Origin: UBA4416 sp040389965
GTDB taxonomy: Bacteria; Bacteroidota; Bacteroidia; B-17B0; Aurantibacillaceae
Length of the DNA: 64,000 nt
Assembly: GCA_040389965.1 (NCBI GenBank)
Contig: JAZJZF010000014.1
Location: 62,001 to 126,000 of the forward strand
Direction: 5' to 3'
In this document: piece by piece, positions 8,151 to 16,910 of the stretch
Position numbering within the stretch: the stretch's first letter is position 1
How the letters are laid out: each line of letters starts with the position of its first letter
Notes under the pieces: generated by a model
What the model was told of the DNA's origin: nothing
Database searches by the model: none
The model's input: only the letters and a program-made list of their open reading frames with translations
Position numbers and translations under genes: made by a program

Positions 8151-10424
8151 TTACGGCTTAATAATCAATACGGATGGCGTATTTGACAACCACACACTTT
8201 GTGTTTCGAGTGCCTTCTTCCAACTATCGATACTAATAAGCATTAAATCCTGCTGATCTAAGAACTCTTTTTCGATTTTACGTTCGTTATATAAGGCGAT
8301 GTGATTTGGCGCTATTTGCTCGATAGAACGGATTGTTTCTTTTAGCTCGGGATTTTGTTTTATAATTCCTGCCGCATCTAAGATAACCACTCTTACATTG
8401 CTGTTATGGATAAGCTTTTGAGCGTACACAAATAAAAAGCTGTCACTAATTGAGAAAATGGGAATAAAAACCGTTTCAATAGTTTCAAGGTCTTTATCGA
8501 GTAAAATGCCGACAGGTACTTTAGCTGATTTAATAATTTGCTTGGTACGCTCGTCAAACACTGTATTTTCAAATAGTTTTTCTTTTCCTGTTATTTTATC
8601 GTACAGTTTTTCAGGGTTGATCATATTTGACGTAAAACCTAAAATTTTGCCCAATAAGGTTCCTTCATATACAGACCTTCCAATACCTACCAGTAGTAAG
8701 TCAAAGTTACCTGCATTGGCCGTTTCACTAATCTCTTTATCAATATCCTGCGTTGATTTAAATAAACTGTCAACCGTCATATTTAATTTTTCAGCTTCGC
8801 GTTGAATAGGTTTAAAACTATCGCGTTCATATTCTACGGCATTAAACTGGTTGATATCACTGCTTGGTGAAAGGTGCAGGGCCGTAACATTTGCATTACC
8901 GGGTGCTTTTTTTATAAAACTGTTGGCCAAACGAATCAGCGATTTTCCGCGTAAAGGACTTCCAAAAGAAACCAGTATATTATATTTACCTGCTTTTTCA
9001 ATAGTTTCCGGAATGTCCACTGATTTCTTTTCGGGTAAAAATTTATTAATGAGGTCAAGCGCTGGGCCAGTCATAAAGGTGGTTACCAAAGCCATAATTA
9101 CCATCATGGCAAATACCTCTGGCGAAAGTACGCCAAGGTCGTAGCCAATGTTTAACACTACCAGCTCCATTAAACCACGGGTATTCATTAAGGCCCCAAC
9201 GATAAGGCTCTCGCGCCAGCTTTGACCGACGAATTTAGCAGCTAAAGCACTTCCTACAAATTTGCCGGTAACCGCCAGTAATATAATAACTCCACACATT
9301 TGCCATAAATGCGGTTCATTTAATAAACCTATCTGAGTTCTTAATCCTGTAAATACAAAGAACAATGGCAGTAATAAAAGTGTAGAGACGTCCTCTATTT
9401 TTTCAATAAAAATACTTCTGAAATTTGTGTTGGCGGGCATAATAACGCCTGCCATAAATGCCCCAAACAAGGCATGAATGCCAATAACTTCGGTTGTATA
9501 GGCCGATGCCACTAAAATAATAAAGAACACCCCTACAACCGGTTTACTGAGTCCTTCTTTATTAGAATAAATATCTCCCATTCTCTTTAAAAAGGGTTGT
9601 ACCAATTTCAACATTAAAAATACATAGGCAAGGGCCATTAAAATAGTATAAACCGCACTGACTACACTCCCTGCTTTTACAATTGCTATAACGGCGGCGA
9701 GGATGCACCAGGCTGTAATATCATCGGCAGCAGCGCAGGTAATGGCTAAAGCTCCCAATTTTGTTTTTGTCAAATTCCGTTCCTGTACAATTCTTGCCAG
9801 CACCGGGAAAGCTGTAATGCTCATAGAAATACCTATGAATAAGGCAAAGGGAAGAAATTTAATACCGGCAGGAGCAAAGCCCTGATAAATAAAATAAGCA
9901 AGACCAATGCCTAAAGCAAAAGGGAAAATAATGCTGGCATGGCTAATAACAACGGCTTCATGTGCTTTCTTTTTTAAAATGTTTAAATCGAGTTCCATCC
10001 CAACAATGAACATAAATAGTATTAATCCTATTTGGCTTAAGAACTGCAAATTGCCAAGCGATTGTTTTGGAAATAAGAACCCTGAGAACTCAGGAAAATA
10101 CATTCCTACAAAAGAAGGCCCTAATACGATACCAGCAATGATTTCGCCTATTACAGAGGGTTGCCCGATTTTTTTACAAAGGAATCCGAAAATTTTTGCG
10201 GTTACTATAATGGTGAGAATCTGCAATAACAAAATTGCCAATGGATGTGTGATATTATGAAAATACGTATCCTTAAATTGCTGCCATTGAGATACTACAT
10301 TTTCTGTAGTGGAAGTTACTTTCCCAAATTCAAATGCTTCGCCTTTTAAAACAATAAGATACATGATGCAGGAAAGTCCACCAATGGTCATGATGTAGAA
10401 TAGCAGGTTTCTTATATTTTTCAT
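8151..10424 (-). CDS. CPA2-family cation:proton antiporter with C-terminal USP-like region
   Basis: This 757-aa inner-membrane protein belongs to the monovalent cation:proton antiporter-2 (KefB/NapA-like) family. After a membrane anchor (about residues 5-27) and a short extramembrane stretch, there are about 12 membrane segments (about 60-465), including SVIGEIIAGIVLGP and the family string CAAADDITAWC with the paired acidic residues expected in the ion site. Residues from about 480 are soluble and resemble universal stress protein domains (NILVSFGSPLRGKSLIRLA, DLLLVGIGRS), a known regulatory module in this family. No TrkA-N domain is seen. The gene starts 4 bp after the stop of the preceding small outer-membrane protein gene, so the two are probably co-transcribed. 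Confidence 0.9.
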   Translation of the reverse strand: MKNIRNLLFYIMTIGGLSCIMYLIVLKGEAFEFGKVTSTTENVVSQWQQFKDTYFHNITHPLAILLLQILTIIVTAKIFGFLCKKIGQPSVIGEIIAGIVLGPSFVGMYFPEFSGFLFPKQSLGNLQFLSQIGLILFMFIVGMELDLNILKKKAHEAVVISHASIIFPFALGIGLAYFIYQGFAPAGIKFLPFALFIGISMSITAFPVLARIVQERNLTKTKLGALAITCAAADDITAWCILAAVIAIVKAGSVVSAVYTILMALAYVFLMLKLVQPFLKRMGDIYSNKEGLSKPVVGVFFIILVASAYTTEVIGIHALFGAFMAGVIMPANTNFRSIFIEKIEDVSTLLLLPLFFVFTGLRTQIGLLNEPHLWQMCGVIILLAVTGKFVGSALAAKFVGQSWRESLIVGALMNTRGLMELVVLNIGYDLGVLSPEVFAMMVIMALVTTFMTGPALDLINKFLPEKKSVDIPETIEKAGKYNILVSFGSPLRGKSLIRLANSFIKKAPGNANVTALHLSPSSDINQFNAVEYERDSFKPIQREAEKLNMTVDSLFKSTQDIDKEISETANAGNFDLLLVGIGRSVYEGTLLGKILGFTSNMINPEKLYDKITGKEKLFENTVFDERTKQIIKSAKVPVGILLDKDLETIETVFIPIFSISDSFLFVYAQKLIHNSNVRVVILDAAGIIKQNPELKETIRSIEQIAPNHIALYNERKIEKEFLDQQDLMLISIDSWKKALETQSVWLSNTPSVLIIKP

Positions 10425-10428
10425 AAGC

Positions 10429-10950
10429 TTATGGTTTAATAGTTGGAGTGGTTACTGTATTACTTTTATTTTTTACCGGAAAATAAAACACAAAACCGGC
10501 AGCTGTTCTGATACCGGCATTATCTTTTGGGTGTGATTGGAAATCGGATACATAAAAAGGTGCCGCTTCAAAGAATAAGCCTGCGTTTTGGAAGGGAAAA
10601 GGAAACGCTTCTACTCCAACAGGAACAATGACACCATGTTTATGATGCTCATTTAAATTCCAGTCGGCTCTATAGCCAAGCCCTACATGAAATCTCACTT
10701 TTTCTAATTTTACCACACGGTAAATGCCTGATACTTCGGTAACGAAGGAGGACGTTTTACTTTTTTCGTTGAATACACTGGCACGTGCAATTCTGAAATC
10801 TCCGGCCAAACGTGTTTCTTTGGAAGTACGGATCCCAAAACCTGTTTCTGTACCCGTAGGGTAAAGCCCTATACCAATTCCCGTTTGAGAAAATACAGGT
10901 GTATTAAAAAAACTGATAATCCCTATAAGTTGCAAAGTTCGTTTTAACAT
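10429..10950 (-). CDS. Small outer-membrane beta-barrel-like protein
   Basis: I do not recognise a named family. The 173-aa product has a clear signal peptide (MLKRTLQLIGIISFFNTPVFS, then QTG) followed by alternating, glycine- and aromatic-rich strands (GIGIGLYPTGTETGFGIR, FHVGLGYRADWNL, AGFVFYFPV) typical of a small outer-membrane barrel. A Thr/Lys/Pro-rich tail follows the last strand instead of ending in an aromatic residue. It is the first gene of an apparent two-gene unit with the CPA2 antiporter (4-bp spacing). A role in envelope ion homeostasis would be inference only. Confidence 0.7.
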   Translation of the reverse strand: MLKRTLQLIGIISFFNTPVFSQTGIGIGLYPTGTETGFGIRTSKETRLAGDFRIARASVFNEKSKTSSFVTEVSGIYRVVKLEKVRFHVGLGYRADWNLNEHHKHGVIVPVGVEAFPFPFQNAGLFFEAAPFYVSDFQSHPKDNAGIRTAAGFVFYFPVKNKSNTVTTPTIKP

Positions 10951-11049
10951 GTTGCGAATTTACGATCAAAAACAGGGTTTACTTAACCGCAAAGCCCCGC
11001 TAATAGCAGAAATGTAACAAGATGGAAAACTTTTGTAATGAAGTTTATA

Positions 11050-11763
11050 TCAAATCTTACTCAAAAAATCTTTACGGTAATTTTCACTAAGGTTAATCTT
11101 TAAATTTGCACCGAGAGCATCTACAATATGTGTCGTAATTTCGTTGTGGATAAAGAACTTCACAACTTTAATGGCCACTACTTCTTTTTTACTGATCCTG
11201 CAAAAAGCCTTGCCCGGAAGGAGCCTTAACAGCTGATCAAAAGAGGTATTCTTTAAAATTATGTCTTCTCCGTTTTCAAGGTAGATCAGCTTATCGCGCT
11301 TATCAGTCTCGGCTATCGTTACAAGCAATACATCTTTAAAAAACAAGAGCATTTTTCCTTTATTGGTATTGAATTGCGCAAATTGCTTTTCTTCTGAAGG
11401 TTTTAATAATACATCGCAAGCCTTTTGTATGGCTTTCTCCAGCCGTTCCTTTTGTATTGGCTTACGGATATAGTCAATCGCTTCCAAATCGTATGATTCG
11501 GCGGCATATTCCTTATAAGCTGTTGTAAAGATAACGGGCTTGCTTTGTAAGGCTTTGGCAACATCGAGGCCATTCATACCGGGCATTTCAATATCCAAAA
11601 TACAGAGATCATATTCCAGATTGGGAGCGTCTTTCAATAAGAGTAAAGGATCGTTAAATACTTTTACGATTTCTACTTCCGGAATTTGCTCACATAACAT
11701 TTTCAGATACATTAAGCCCGGCAATTCATCGTCAAGCAGTAAACATCTGAGTTTTGTGTTCAA
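11050..11763 (-). CDS. LytTR-family response regulator
   Basis: This 237-aa protein has a receiver domain (about residues 5-120) with acidic pocket DDE near residue 11, phosphoacceptor Asp57 in CILDIEMPG and Lys in YIRKPI, followed by a LytTR DNA-binding domain (about 135-235) with FCRISKKEVVAIK. It would bind DNA when phosphorylated by the partner kinase encoded immediately upstream. Its start lies inside the 3' end of the kinase gene (32-bp overlap), indicating translational coupling. The target genes cannot be read from the sequence. Confidence 0.92.
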   Translation of the reverse strand: MNTKLRCLLLDDELPGLMYLKMLCEQIPEVEIVKVFNDPLLLLKDAPNLEYDLCILDIEMPGMNGLDVAKALQSKPVIFTTAYKEYAAESYDLEAIDYIRKPIQKERLEKAIQKACDVLLKPSEEKQFAQFNTNKGKMLLFFKDVLLVTIAETDKRDKLIYLENGEDIILKNTSFDQLLRLLPGKAFCRISKKEVVAIKVVKFFIHNEITTHIVDALGANLKINLSENYRKDFLSKI

Positions 11764-12502
11764 GGATCTTAATTTTTAAATGGGTAATATAAACGTCTTC
11801 TTCAATAAACTGATCGAACTTATAATTTTCGCGGTAGGTTGCAAGCAATCGTTTTTTAAAGCTTTCTTTACCAAAACCACTTTTATCTTTTTTGATAGGC
11901 GTTTTAGTGCTGATCTTATTGGAAACTGTTAATTTAAAATCATCACTATCTAATTCAAAAATAATAGAAATAAACGCATCCGGGCTCTGCAAATCGGCAT
12001 GTTTAAAGGCATTTTCGATCATATCAATTGTGATGAGAGGCGCCATTAAACGCTCATTATACAAGGGATGATTTAAATTAATTTTGTTCTTTACCCTCAA
12101 ATCGAATAAGGGACTTACTTTTAAACGGTTGATCTCAATAAGGCTTAGCGCGAAATCGACTTCTTCTTTTATAGAAACATATTTACTATCGCTTTCATAC
12201 AATATAAAATCGAGCACGTTCGATAGCTTATCCAATGCGTAATAGGTTTGATAGGCATGTGATTGAATAGAGTTCAAGGTGTTTTTAAACAGATGAGGAT
12301 TAAGTTTATGCTTAAAATTTTCTACTTCCATCGACTGCATTTTAAGCTCCAGTTCCTTGTATTTTTCTTCCTGTAATTTTGCCTGCTTTTGCGCCTTTAA
12401 CAAGTAAAATACAAGAAATACAATTGCACTTAATACTAATGCAATTCCTAAAATAATAAGAATAGTATTAGAAATAATTATTTGCAATAAGGTTAAATGC
12501 AT
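11732..12502 (-). CDS. LytS-type sensor histidine kinase without an extracytoplasmic sensor
   Basis: The 256-aa kinase has one N-terminal membrane segment (about residues 8-35), a short charged coiled linker (about 36-58) and the His_kinase/HATPase pair. The phosphoacceptor box reads KLNPHLFKNTLNSIQ, a variant of the usual NPHFLFN form. The N-box is PLITIDMIENAFKHA, and the glycine box is reduced to SGFGKESFKKRL. No ligand-binding domain is visible, so the signal must be sensed through the membrane segment or a partner. It precedes and overlaps the LytTR regulator and follows the MtfA-like peptidase gene by 19 bp, so the three form a unit. Confidence 0.9.
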   Translation of the reverse strand: MHLTLLQIIISNTILIILGIALVLSAIVFLVFYLLKAQKQAKLQEEKYKELELKMQSMEVENFKHKLNPHLFKNTLNSIQSHAYQTYYALDKLSNVLDFILYESDSKYVSIKEEVDFALSLIEINRLKVSPLFDLRVKNKINLNHPLYNERLMAPLITIDMIENAFKHADLQSPDAFISIIFELDSDDFKLTVSNKISTKTPIKKDKSGFGKESFKKRLLATYRENYKFDQFIEEDVYITHLKIKILEHKTQMFTA

Positions 12503-12521
12503 ATTACAAAGTTAGTAAATT

Positions 12522-13394
12522 CTATTTTGCAAAATGTGTGGCGCCGCAACAGTTTTTAAATTTCTCGCCTTTACCGCATGGACAGGGATCGTTGCGACTA
12601 ATCTTATTTTTACCGAGAAATAATTTTTTTAAATTCATTTTCTGGCTAAAAATACGTTCGAGCATTTCATACAACTCGGGATGTTTTTTTTGAAGAAGCT
12701 CAGGTTGCTCAAAAAAATACTCGCTTACTACTGCAAAAAACTCGGTATTATTTGTAGCTCCGTAAGGGTTAATATCTGATTTACCGGCATTGATTTTTTT
12801 AATTTCGCTGGCCATTAAATTTACCCATGGCAAAATATATTGTTTATCCAATAATGCTTCCGGAATGCCATCTACAGCACCATCGAGCTTATCAATTAAG
12901 TGTACAAATTCGTGAATGGCGGTGTTTTGTTTATCCGAATGATTTTCGAACCCCTGATGTAATGCCTGTTTTGAAAGGATCATAGTTCCATGCATAGCTC
13001 CTGTTCCCACCATCCCAAGGATTTGCCTTTCTTCGCCCGATGTTTCAAACTTTTCGTTAAAGCTATTGGGATAGATGAGTACTTCTGTAATGCCTGCATA
13101 TTGCCAGTTTGGAAAAGCAAACACCGGAATTACCGCACTTGCTGCAACCAATACTTTATCGGTATCGTCGATACTGGTATCAATTCCTGTAACACGCGTA
13201 CGGGCAAAAAACTCGCACACCAGTTGCTCAAAACGCCCTTTTTCATCGTCATTCAACGCATTATAAAAGGCTACCTTACTTTGTAAGATGCCACGCCATT
13301 CAGGTTGAAAGGGTACTGCTTTGGGCCTGAATGCATCCGATTTAAAATAAAGGATAATGACAACTAAAACGGCAACAATAATAATGATCTCCAT
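12522..13394 (-). CDS. MtfA-like M90 zinc peptidase with C-terminal SEC-C motif
   Basis: This 290-aa protein has an N-terminal membrane anchor (about residues 2-16), then an M90 (MtfA, glucose-regulated peptidase) domain with the zinc motif HEFVH at residues 161-165 and a downstream acidic cluster in NTEFFAVVSEYFFEQP supplying the third ligand. The C-terminus carries a SEC-C zinc-binding motif (DPCPCGKGEKFKNCCG), as in SecA tails; this is not part of E. coli MtfA. In E. coli MtfA acts on the Mlc regulator; the substrate here is unknown. It is the first gene of a unit with the LytS kinase and LytTR regulator. Confidence 0.9.
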   Translation of the reverse strand: MEIIIIVAVLVVIILYFKSDAFRPKAVPFQPEWRGILQSKVAFYNALNDDEKGRFEQLVCEFFARTRVTGIDTSIDDTDKVLVAASAVIPVFAFPNWQYAGITEVLIYPNSFNEKFETSGEERQILGMVGTGAMHGTMILSKQALHQGFENHSDKQNTAIHEFVHLIDKLDGAVDGIPEALLDKQYILPWVNLMASEIKKINAGKSDINPYGATNNTEFFAVVSEYFFEQPELLQKKHPELYEMLERIFSQKMNLKKLFLGKNKISRNDPCPCGKGEKFKNCCGATHFAK

Positions 13395-13496
13395 ATGACG
13401 AAAGGTTTATAGTAAAACCATTTTATATTGTAAATTTAAAGCTTAAATCTATTACTAACAGTTCACATATTTAATTAAAACTATTGATATTAAAAA

Positions 13497-14594
13497 ATGG
13501 TCATACTTAATGATATTATAAGGGAGCTCGAAAAATTTGCTCCTCTGCCCTACCAGGAATCATATGATAATTGTGGTTTACTAACCGGTAATAAAGACCT
13601 TAAAGTAACAGGCGCTATTTTGTGCCTCGATTGCATAGAGTCTGTTGTTGACGAAGCTATAGCTAAAAAATGCAATTTAATTATAGCGCATCATCCCATT
13701 ATTTTTGGCGGACTAAAAAAACTGAACGGTACCAATTATGTGGAACGTACTATCATTAAAGCGATACGGAACAATATTGCCATTTATGCCTGCCATACCA
13801 ACCTGGATAATGTGAAACAGGGCGTTAATAAAAAAATAGCCGATAAACTCGGCTTGATCAATCAACGCATCCTGGCGCCTAAAAAATCGTTATTAAAAAA
13901 ACTGGTCACTTTTGTACCGGCAACACATTTAGAAACCCTGCGCACAGCTCTATTTAACGTAGGAGCCGGAAACATTGGCAATTACGACAGTTGCAGCTTT
14001 ACCCTGGAAGGAACCGGAAGCTTTAGAGGCAATGAAAACGCTCATCCTGTAATTGGCGAAAAAGGCAAATTAAGCCTTGAAAAAGAAACACGTTTGGAAC
14101 TGATTTTTGAAGGGATTCATCAATCAGGAATTGTATCGGCTTTAATGGCAAATCATCCTTACGAAGAAGTAGCTTACGACATCTATCAATTAGAGAATTC
14201 TTACCAGGATATTGGCTCAGGCATGACCGGAGAACTGGAAAAACCGGTATCTGAAACTGAGTTTTTAGCTTTGCTCAAGTCGCTATTTAATGTTAAATTC
14301 CTTAAACACACGGCATTGCTAAATAGGCCAATTAAAAAAGTGGCTCTGTGCGGTGGAAGCGGCAGCTTTTTATTAAAAAATGCAATAAATTCAAAATCAG
14401 ACATATACATTAGTTCCGACTTTAAATACCATGAGTTTTTTGATTCGGAGCATCGCATCGTGGTTGCCGATATCGGACACTATGAAACTGAGCAATTTAC
14501 GCCTGAAATATTTTATGAGATTATATCAAATAAATTTCCTACTTTTGCAACCTATTTAACGGAAATAAACACTAACCCGGTAAACTATTTTTAA
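13497..14594 (+). CDS. Nif3-like dinuclear metal centre protein
   Basis: This 365-aa protein belongs to the NIF3/YbgI/YqfO family, which forms toroidal hexamers with a two-metal site; its reaction is not firmly established. Metal-ligand segments visible are IAHHPIIFGG (about residue 62), YACHTNLDNV (about 100) and VVADIGHYETEQF (about 325). The central region (about 130-235) is the inserted PII-like domain that distinguishes the longer YqfO type from E. coli YbgI. The next gene starts 3 bp after its stop; this Nif3 plus C4 zinc-ribbon pair is frequently seen in bacteria and suggests a shared function. Confidence 0.93.
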   Translation: MVILNDIIRELEKFAPLPYQESYDNCGLLTGNKDLKVTGAILCLDCIESVVDEAIAKKCNLIIAHHPIIFGGLKKLNGTNYVERTIIKAIRNNIAIYACHTNLDNVKQGVNKKIADKLGLINQRILAPKKSLLKKLVTFVPATHLETLRTALFNVGAGNIGNYDSCSFTLEGTGSFRGNENAHPVIGEKGKLSLEKETRLELIFEGIHQSGIVSALMANHPYEEVAYDIYQLENSYQDIGSGMTGELEKPVSETEFLALLKSLFNVKFLKHTALLNRPIKKVALCGGSGSFLLKNAINSKSDIYISSDFKYHEFFDSEHRIVVADIGHYETEQFTPEIFYEIISNKFPTFATYLTEINTNPVNYF

Positions 14595-14597
14595 ACT

Positions 14598-15374
14598 ATG
14601 TGCGCTAAAATCAAAGAAAAAATTGATGCATCAATAGAAGGTAAACTTCGTGCTTTATATGAATTACAATTAATTGACTCTAAAATAGATCGTATTCGTA
14701 CGATCCGTGGTGAGCTTCCATTGGAAGTTCAGGATTTAGAAGATAGCGTTGCTGGTTTAGAAACACGTGTTACTAACTTAACGGATGAATTAAAAGAGCT
14801 TGAAAATCAGGTGTCTGAAAAAACTCAGGCTATTAAAGATTTTAAAGCTAATATCAAAAAATACGAAGCGCAGCAAGGTAAAGTACGTAACAATCGTGAG
14901 TACGATGCCATTACTAAAGAAATCGAATTTCAAAATTTAGAAATTCAATTAGCTGAAAAACGTTTAAAAGAATACAAATTCAATATCGAATCAAAATCGG
15001 AGATCGTTGAAAAGTCTCAAACAGAATTTTCTGAACGTAAAAAAGATTTGAAATTAAAGAAAAGTGAATTAGACGAGATCATTGCAGAAACTGAGAAAGA
15101 AGAAAAAGATTTAATGAAAGCTTCTTTAAAATCAGCTGAAGGAATTGAAGAGAGATTGGTTAATGCTTACAAAAGAGTACGTGCTAACACTCGTAACGGC
15201 TTAGCTGTTGTGCCTGTTGAGCGTGATGCTTGCGGAGGTTGCTTTAACAAGATCCCCCCTCAAAAACAATTAGATATTCGTATGAATAAAAAAATATTAG
15301 TTTGCGAACACTGTGGCCGTATCATGGTTGATCCAAATATTATTTCTGACGAACCTGCTCCAACTGCAGAGTAA
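14598..15374 (+). CDS. C4-type zinc ribbon coiled-coil protein
   Basis: The 258-aa product is a long antiparallel coiled coil (about residues 15-185, rich in E, K and L) ending in a zinc ribbon with two Cys pairs, CGGC at about 213 and CEHC at about 235. This is the CT398/Rv2229c-like zinc-ribbon family (often called DUF164). Its function is not established; links to Nif3 proteins and to secretion chaperoning have been proposed for relatives. The string NNREYDAITKEIEFQN is typical of the family. It is co-transcribed with the Nif3 gene and closed by a strong terminator. Confidence 0.9.
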   Translation: MCAKIKEKIDASIEGKLRALYELQLIDSKIDRIRTIRGELPLEVQDLEDSVAGLETRVTNLTDELKELENQVSEKTQAIKDFKANIKKYEAQQGKVRNNREYDAITKEIEFQNLEIQLAEKRLKEYKFNIESKSEIVEKSQTEFSERKKDLKLKKSELDEIIAETEKEEKDLMKASLKSAEGIEERLVNAYKRVRANTRNGLAVVPVERDACGGCFNKIPPQKQLDIRMNKKILVCEHCGRIMVDPNIISDEPAPTAE

Positions 15375-15386
15375 GGAATATTAATT

Positions 15387-15425
15387 AAAAAAAAGCCGAT
15401 GAGAGTTTCCCATCGGCTTTTTTTT
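15387..15425 (+). terminator. Rho-independent terminator after the Nif3/zinc-ribbon pair
   Basis: Stem 15387-15401 with 15411-15425 (A-run plus GCCGATG / CATCGGC plus T-run), 9-nt loop. The core stem is 7 GC-containing pairs. Confidence 0.88.
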
Positions 15426-15509
15426 AGGCCAAATAGTTAAGATGTAAATAATCTTCTCTGCTTTTTCGAACATTTTTTATACCTTAAACAAAATAATCCG
15501 AAATCTGGT

Positions 15510-16910
15510 TTGCATCCTGGAAAAACAACATATAAAGTAGGCTTAAAAAAAATAGTAAAACTATTTTTTTATATGTGTCTGTTTTCCTTTAAAACATTTG
15601 GCCAATCAGTAGGAGGCACTACATCCGGAGCACAAACGTATTGCGATACCATTAACTCAGGGTTTGTGTCTGTGTCAGGATATGTTGGCAATGTGGTGGG
15701 TTGGCAATATTCTATTAACGGAGGAACTACCTGGATAAACAATGGGAATACCTTTACCAGTCAAAGTTATTTCAATTTAACAAAAAACACCTGCTACCGG
15801 GTAATCATACAAAACGGTTCTTTTCCGCCGGATACATCCACCATAACCTGTATTACGGTATATTTACCAGCTGTTGGCGGCATTATCAACGGAGGTGGTT
15901 CCTACTGCGGAGGGTCGGGTTCTGGCAACCTTACTTTAGCAGGATATACAGGCAATGTATTGAGTTGGGAAAATTCAACAAATGGTGGTAGCACATGGAC
16001 AACTATTTCAAATACCACTACAACCTTACCTTATTCTAATATTACCCAAAACACTATCTACAGGGCAATCGTTCAAAATGGTGCCATATGCATGGCAGAT
16101 ACTTCCGCACAGGCTATTTTTATTATAAATCCTCTTACTGTTTCGGGATCTTTAACAGCAACAGGATCAACCACGGTTTGCTATTCCTTAAACTCCAATA
16201 CGCTGAGTATATCGGGCAAGGTGGGGAATGTTGTAAACTGGATTTCTTCTATAGATAATGGCTTATCCTGGAACACAATTTCAAGTACTTCAACTACCCT
16301 TATCACATCGGGATTAATGACAACCACGTGGTATGGAGCCATTATTAAAAGTGCGAATTGCAATAGCGATACAACTGCTTATATAAACATAAACGTGTTG
16401 GCTCAAAATCCTGTAAATGCCGGCCAGGACATCATTCTTAGTCAGGGGCAGACTTCCGTTCTTAACGGAACAGGAACCGGCATAGTCGTATGGACACCGT
16501 CCTATGGGCTTGACAATCCGGGTATTTTAAATCCTGTTGCCTCTCCGTCTTTAAGTACTCATTATACCTTAACCATAACAGACTCAAATAACTGCATGAA
16601 TACAGATGAGGTTATGGTAACCGTTTTACCTTTGGAGTTTAATGGGATGATATCAAATACATTCAGCCCTAATGGAGATGGCACAAATGATTACTGGTAT
16701 ATAGAAAATATAAAATATTATCCAGAAAATGAAGTAACGATTTATAATATATATGGGAATACCGTTTTTACTAAAAAAGGATATAACAATGATTGGCAGG
16801 GAACTTACAATGGAGCAACTTTGCCTGATGGAACGTATTTCTATGTTGTAAAAATTGATTCTACAGGCTCAATTATAAAAGGATCTTTGGATATTTTAGG
16901 AAACAAATGA
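15510..16910 (+). CDS. Secreted T9SS type B adhesin-like protein
   Basis: This 466-aa secreted protein has three related Ig-like repeats of about 100 residues (VGNVVGWQYSINGGTTW, TGNVLSWENSTNGGSTW, VGNVVNWISSIDNGLSW) and a C-terminal gliding-motility-associated (T9SS type B) sorting domain from about residue 377 (FSPNGDGTNDYW... LPDGTYFYVVK). It has no ATG before its signal peptide: the first possible start is TTG at 15510, giving a basic region, a hydrophobic LFFYMCLFSF core and TFGQ cleavage area. The only nearby ATG (15573) would cut the signal peptide. Its stop overlaps the start of the PorP/SprF gene by 4 bp, so the pair is coupled. The ligand is unknown. Confidence 0.85.
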   Translation: MHPGKTTYKVGLKKIVKLFFYMCLFSFKTFGQSVGGTTSGAQTYCDTINSGFVSVSGYVGNVVGWQYSINGGTTWINNGNTFTSQSYFNLTKNTCYRVIIQNGSFPPDTSTITCITVYLPAVGGIINGGGSYCGGSGSGNLTLAGYTGNVLSWENSTNGGSTWTTISNTTTTLPYSNITQNTIYRAIVQNGAICMADTSAQAIFIINPLTVSGSLTATGSTTVCYSLNSNTLSISGKVGNVVNWISSIDNGLSWNTISSTSTTLITSGLMTTTWYGAIIKSANCNSDTTAYININVLAQNPVNAGQDIILSQGQTSVLNGTGTGIVVWTPSYGLDNPGILNPVASPSLSTHYTLTITDSNNCMNTDEVMVTVLPLEFNGMISNTFSPNGDGTNDYWYIENIKYYPENEVTIYNIYGNTVFTKKGYNNDWQGTYNGATLPDGTYFYVVKIDSTGSIIKGSLDILGNK

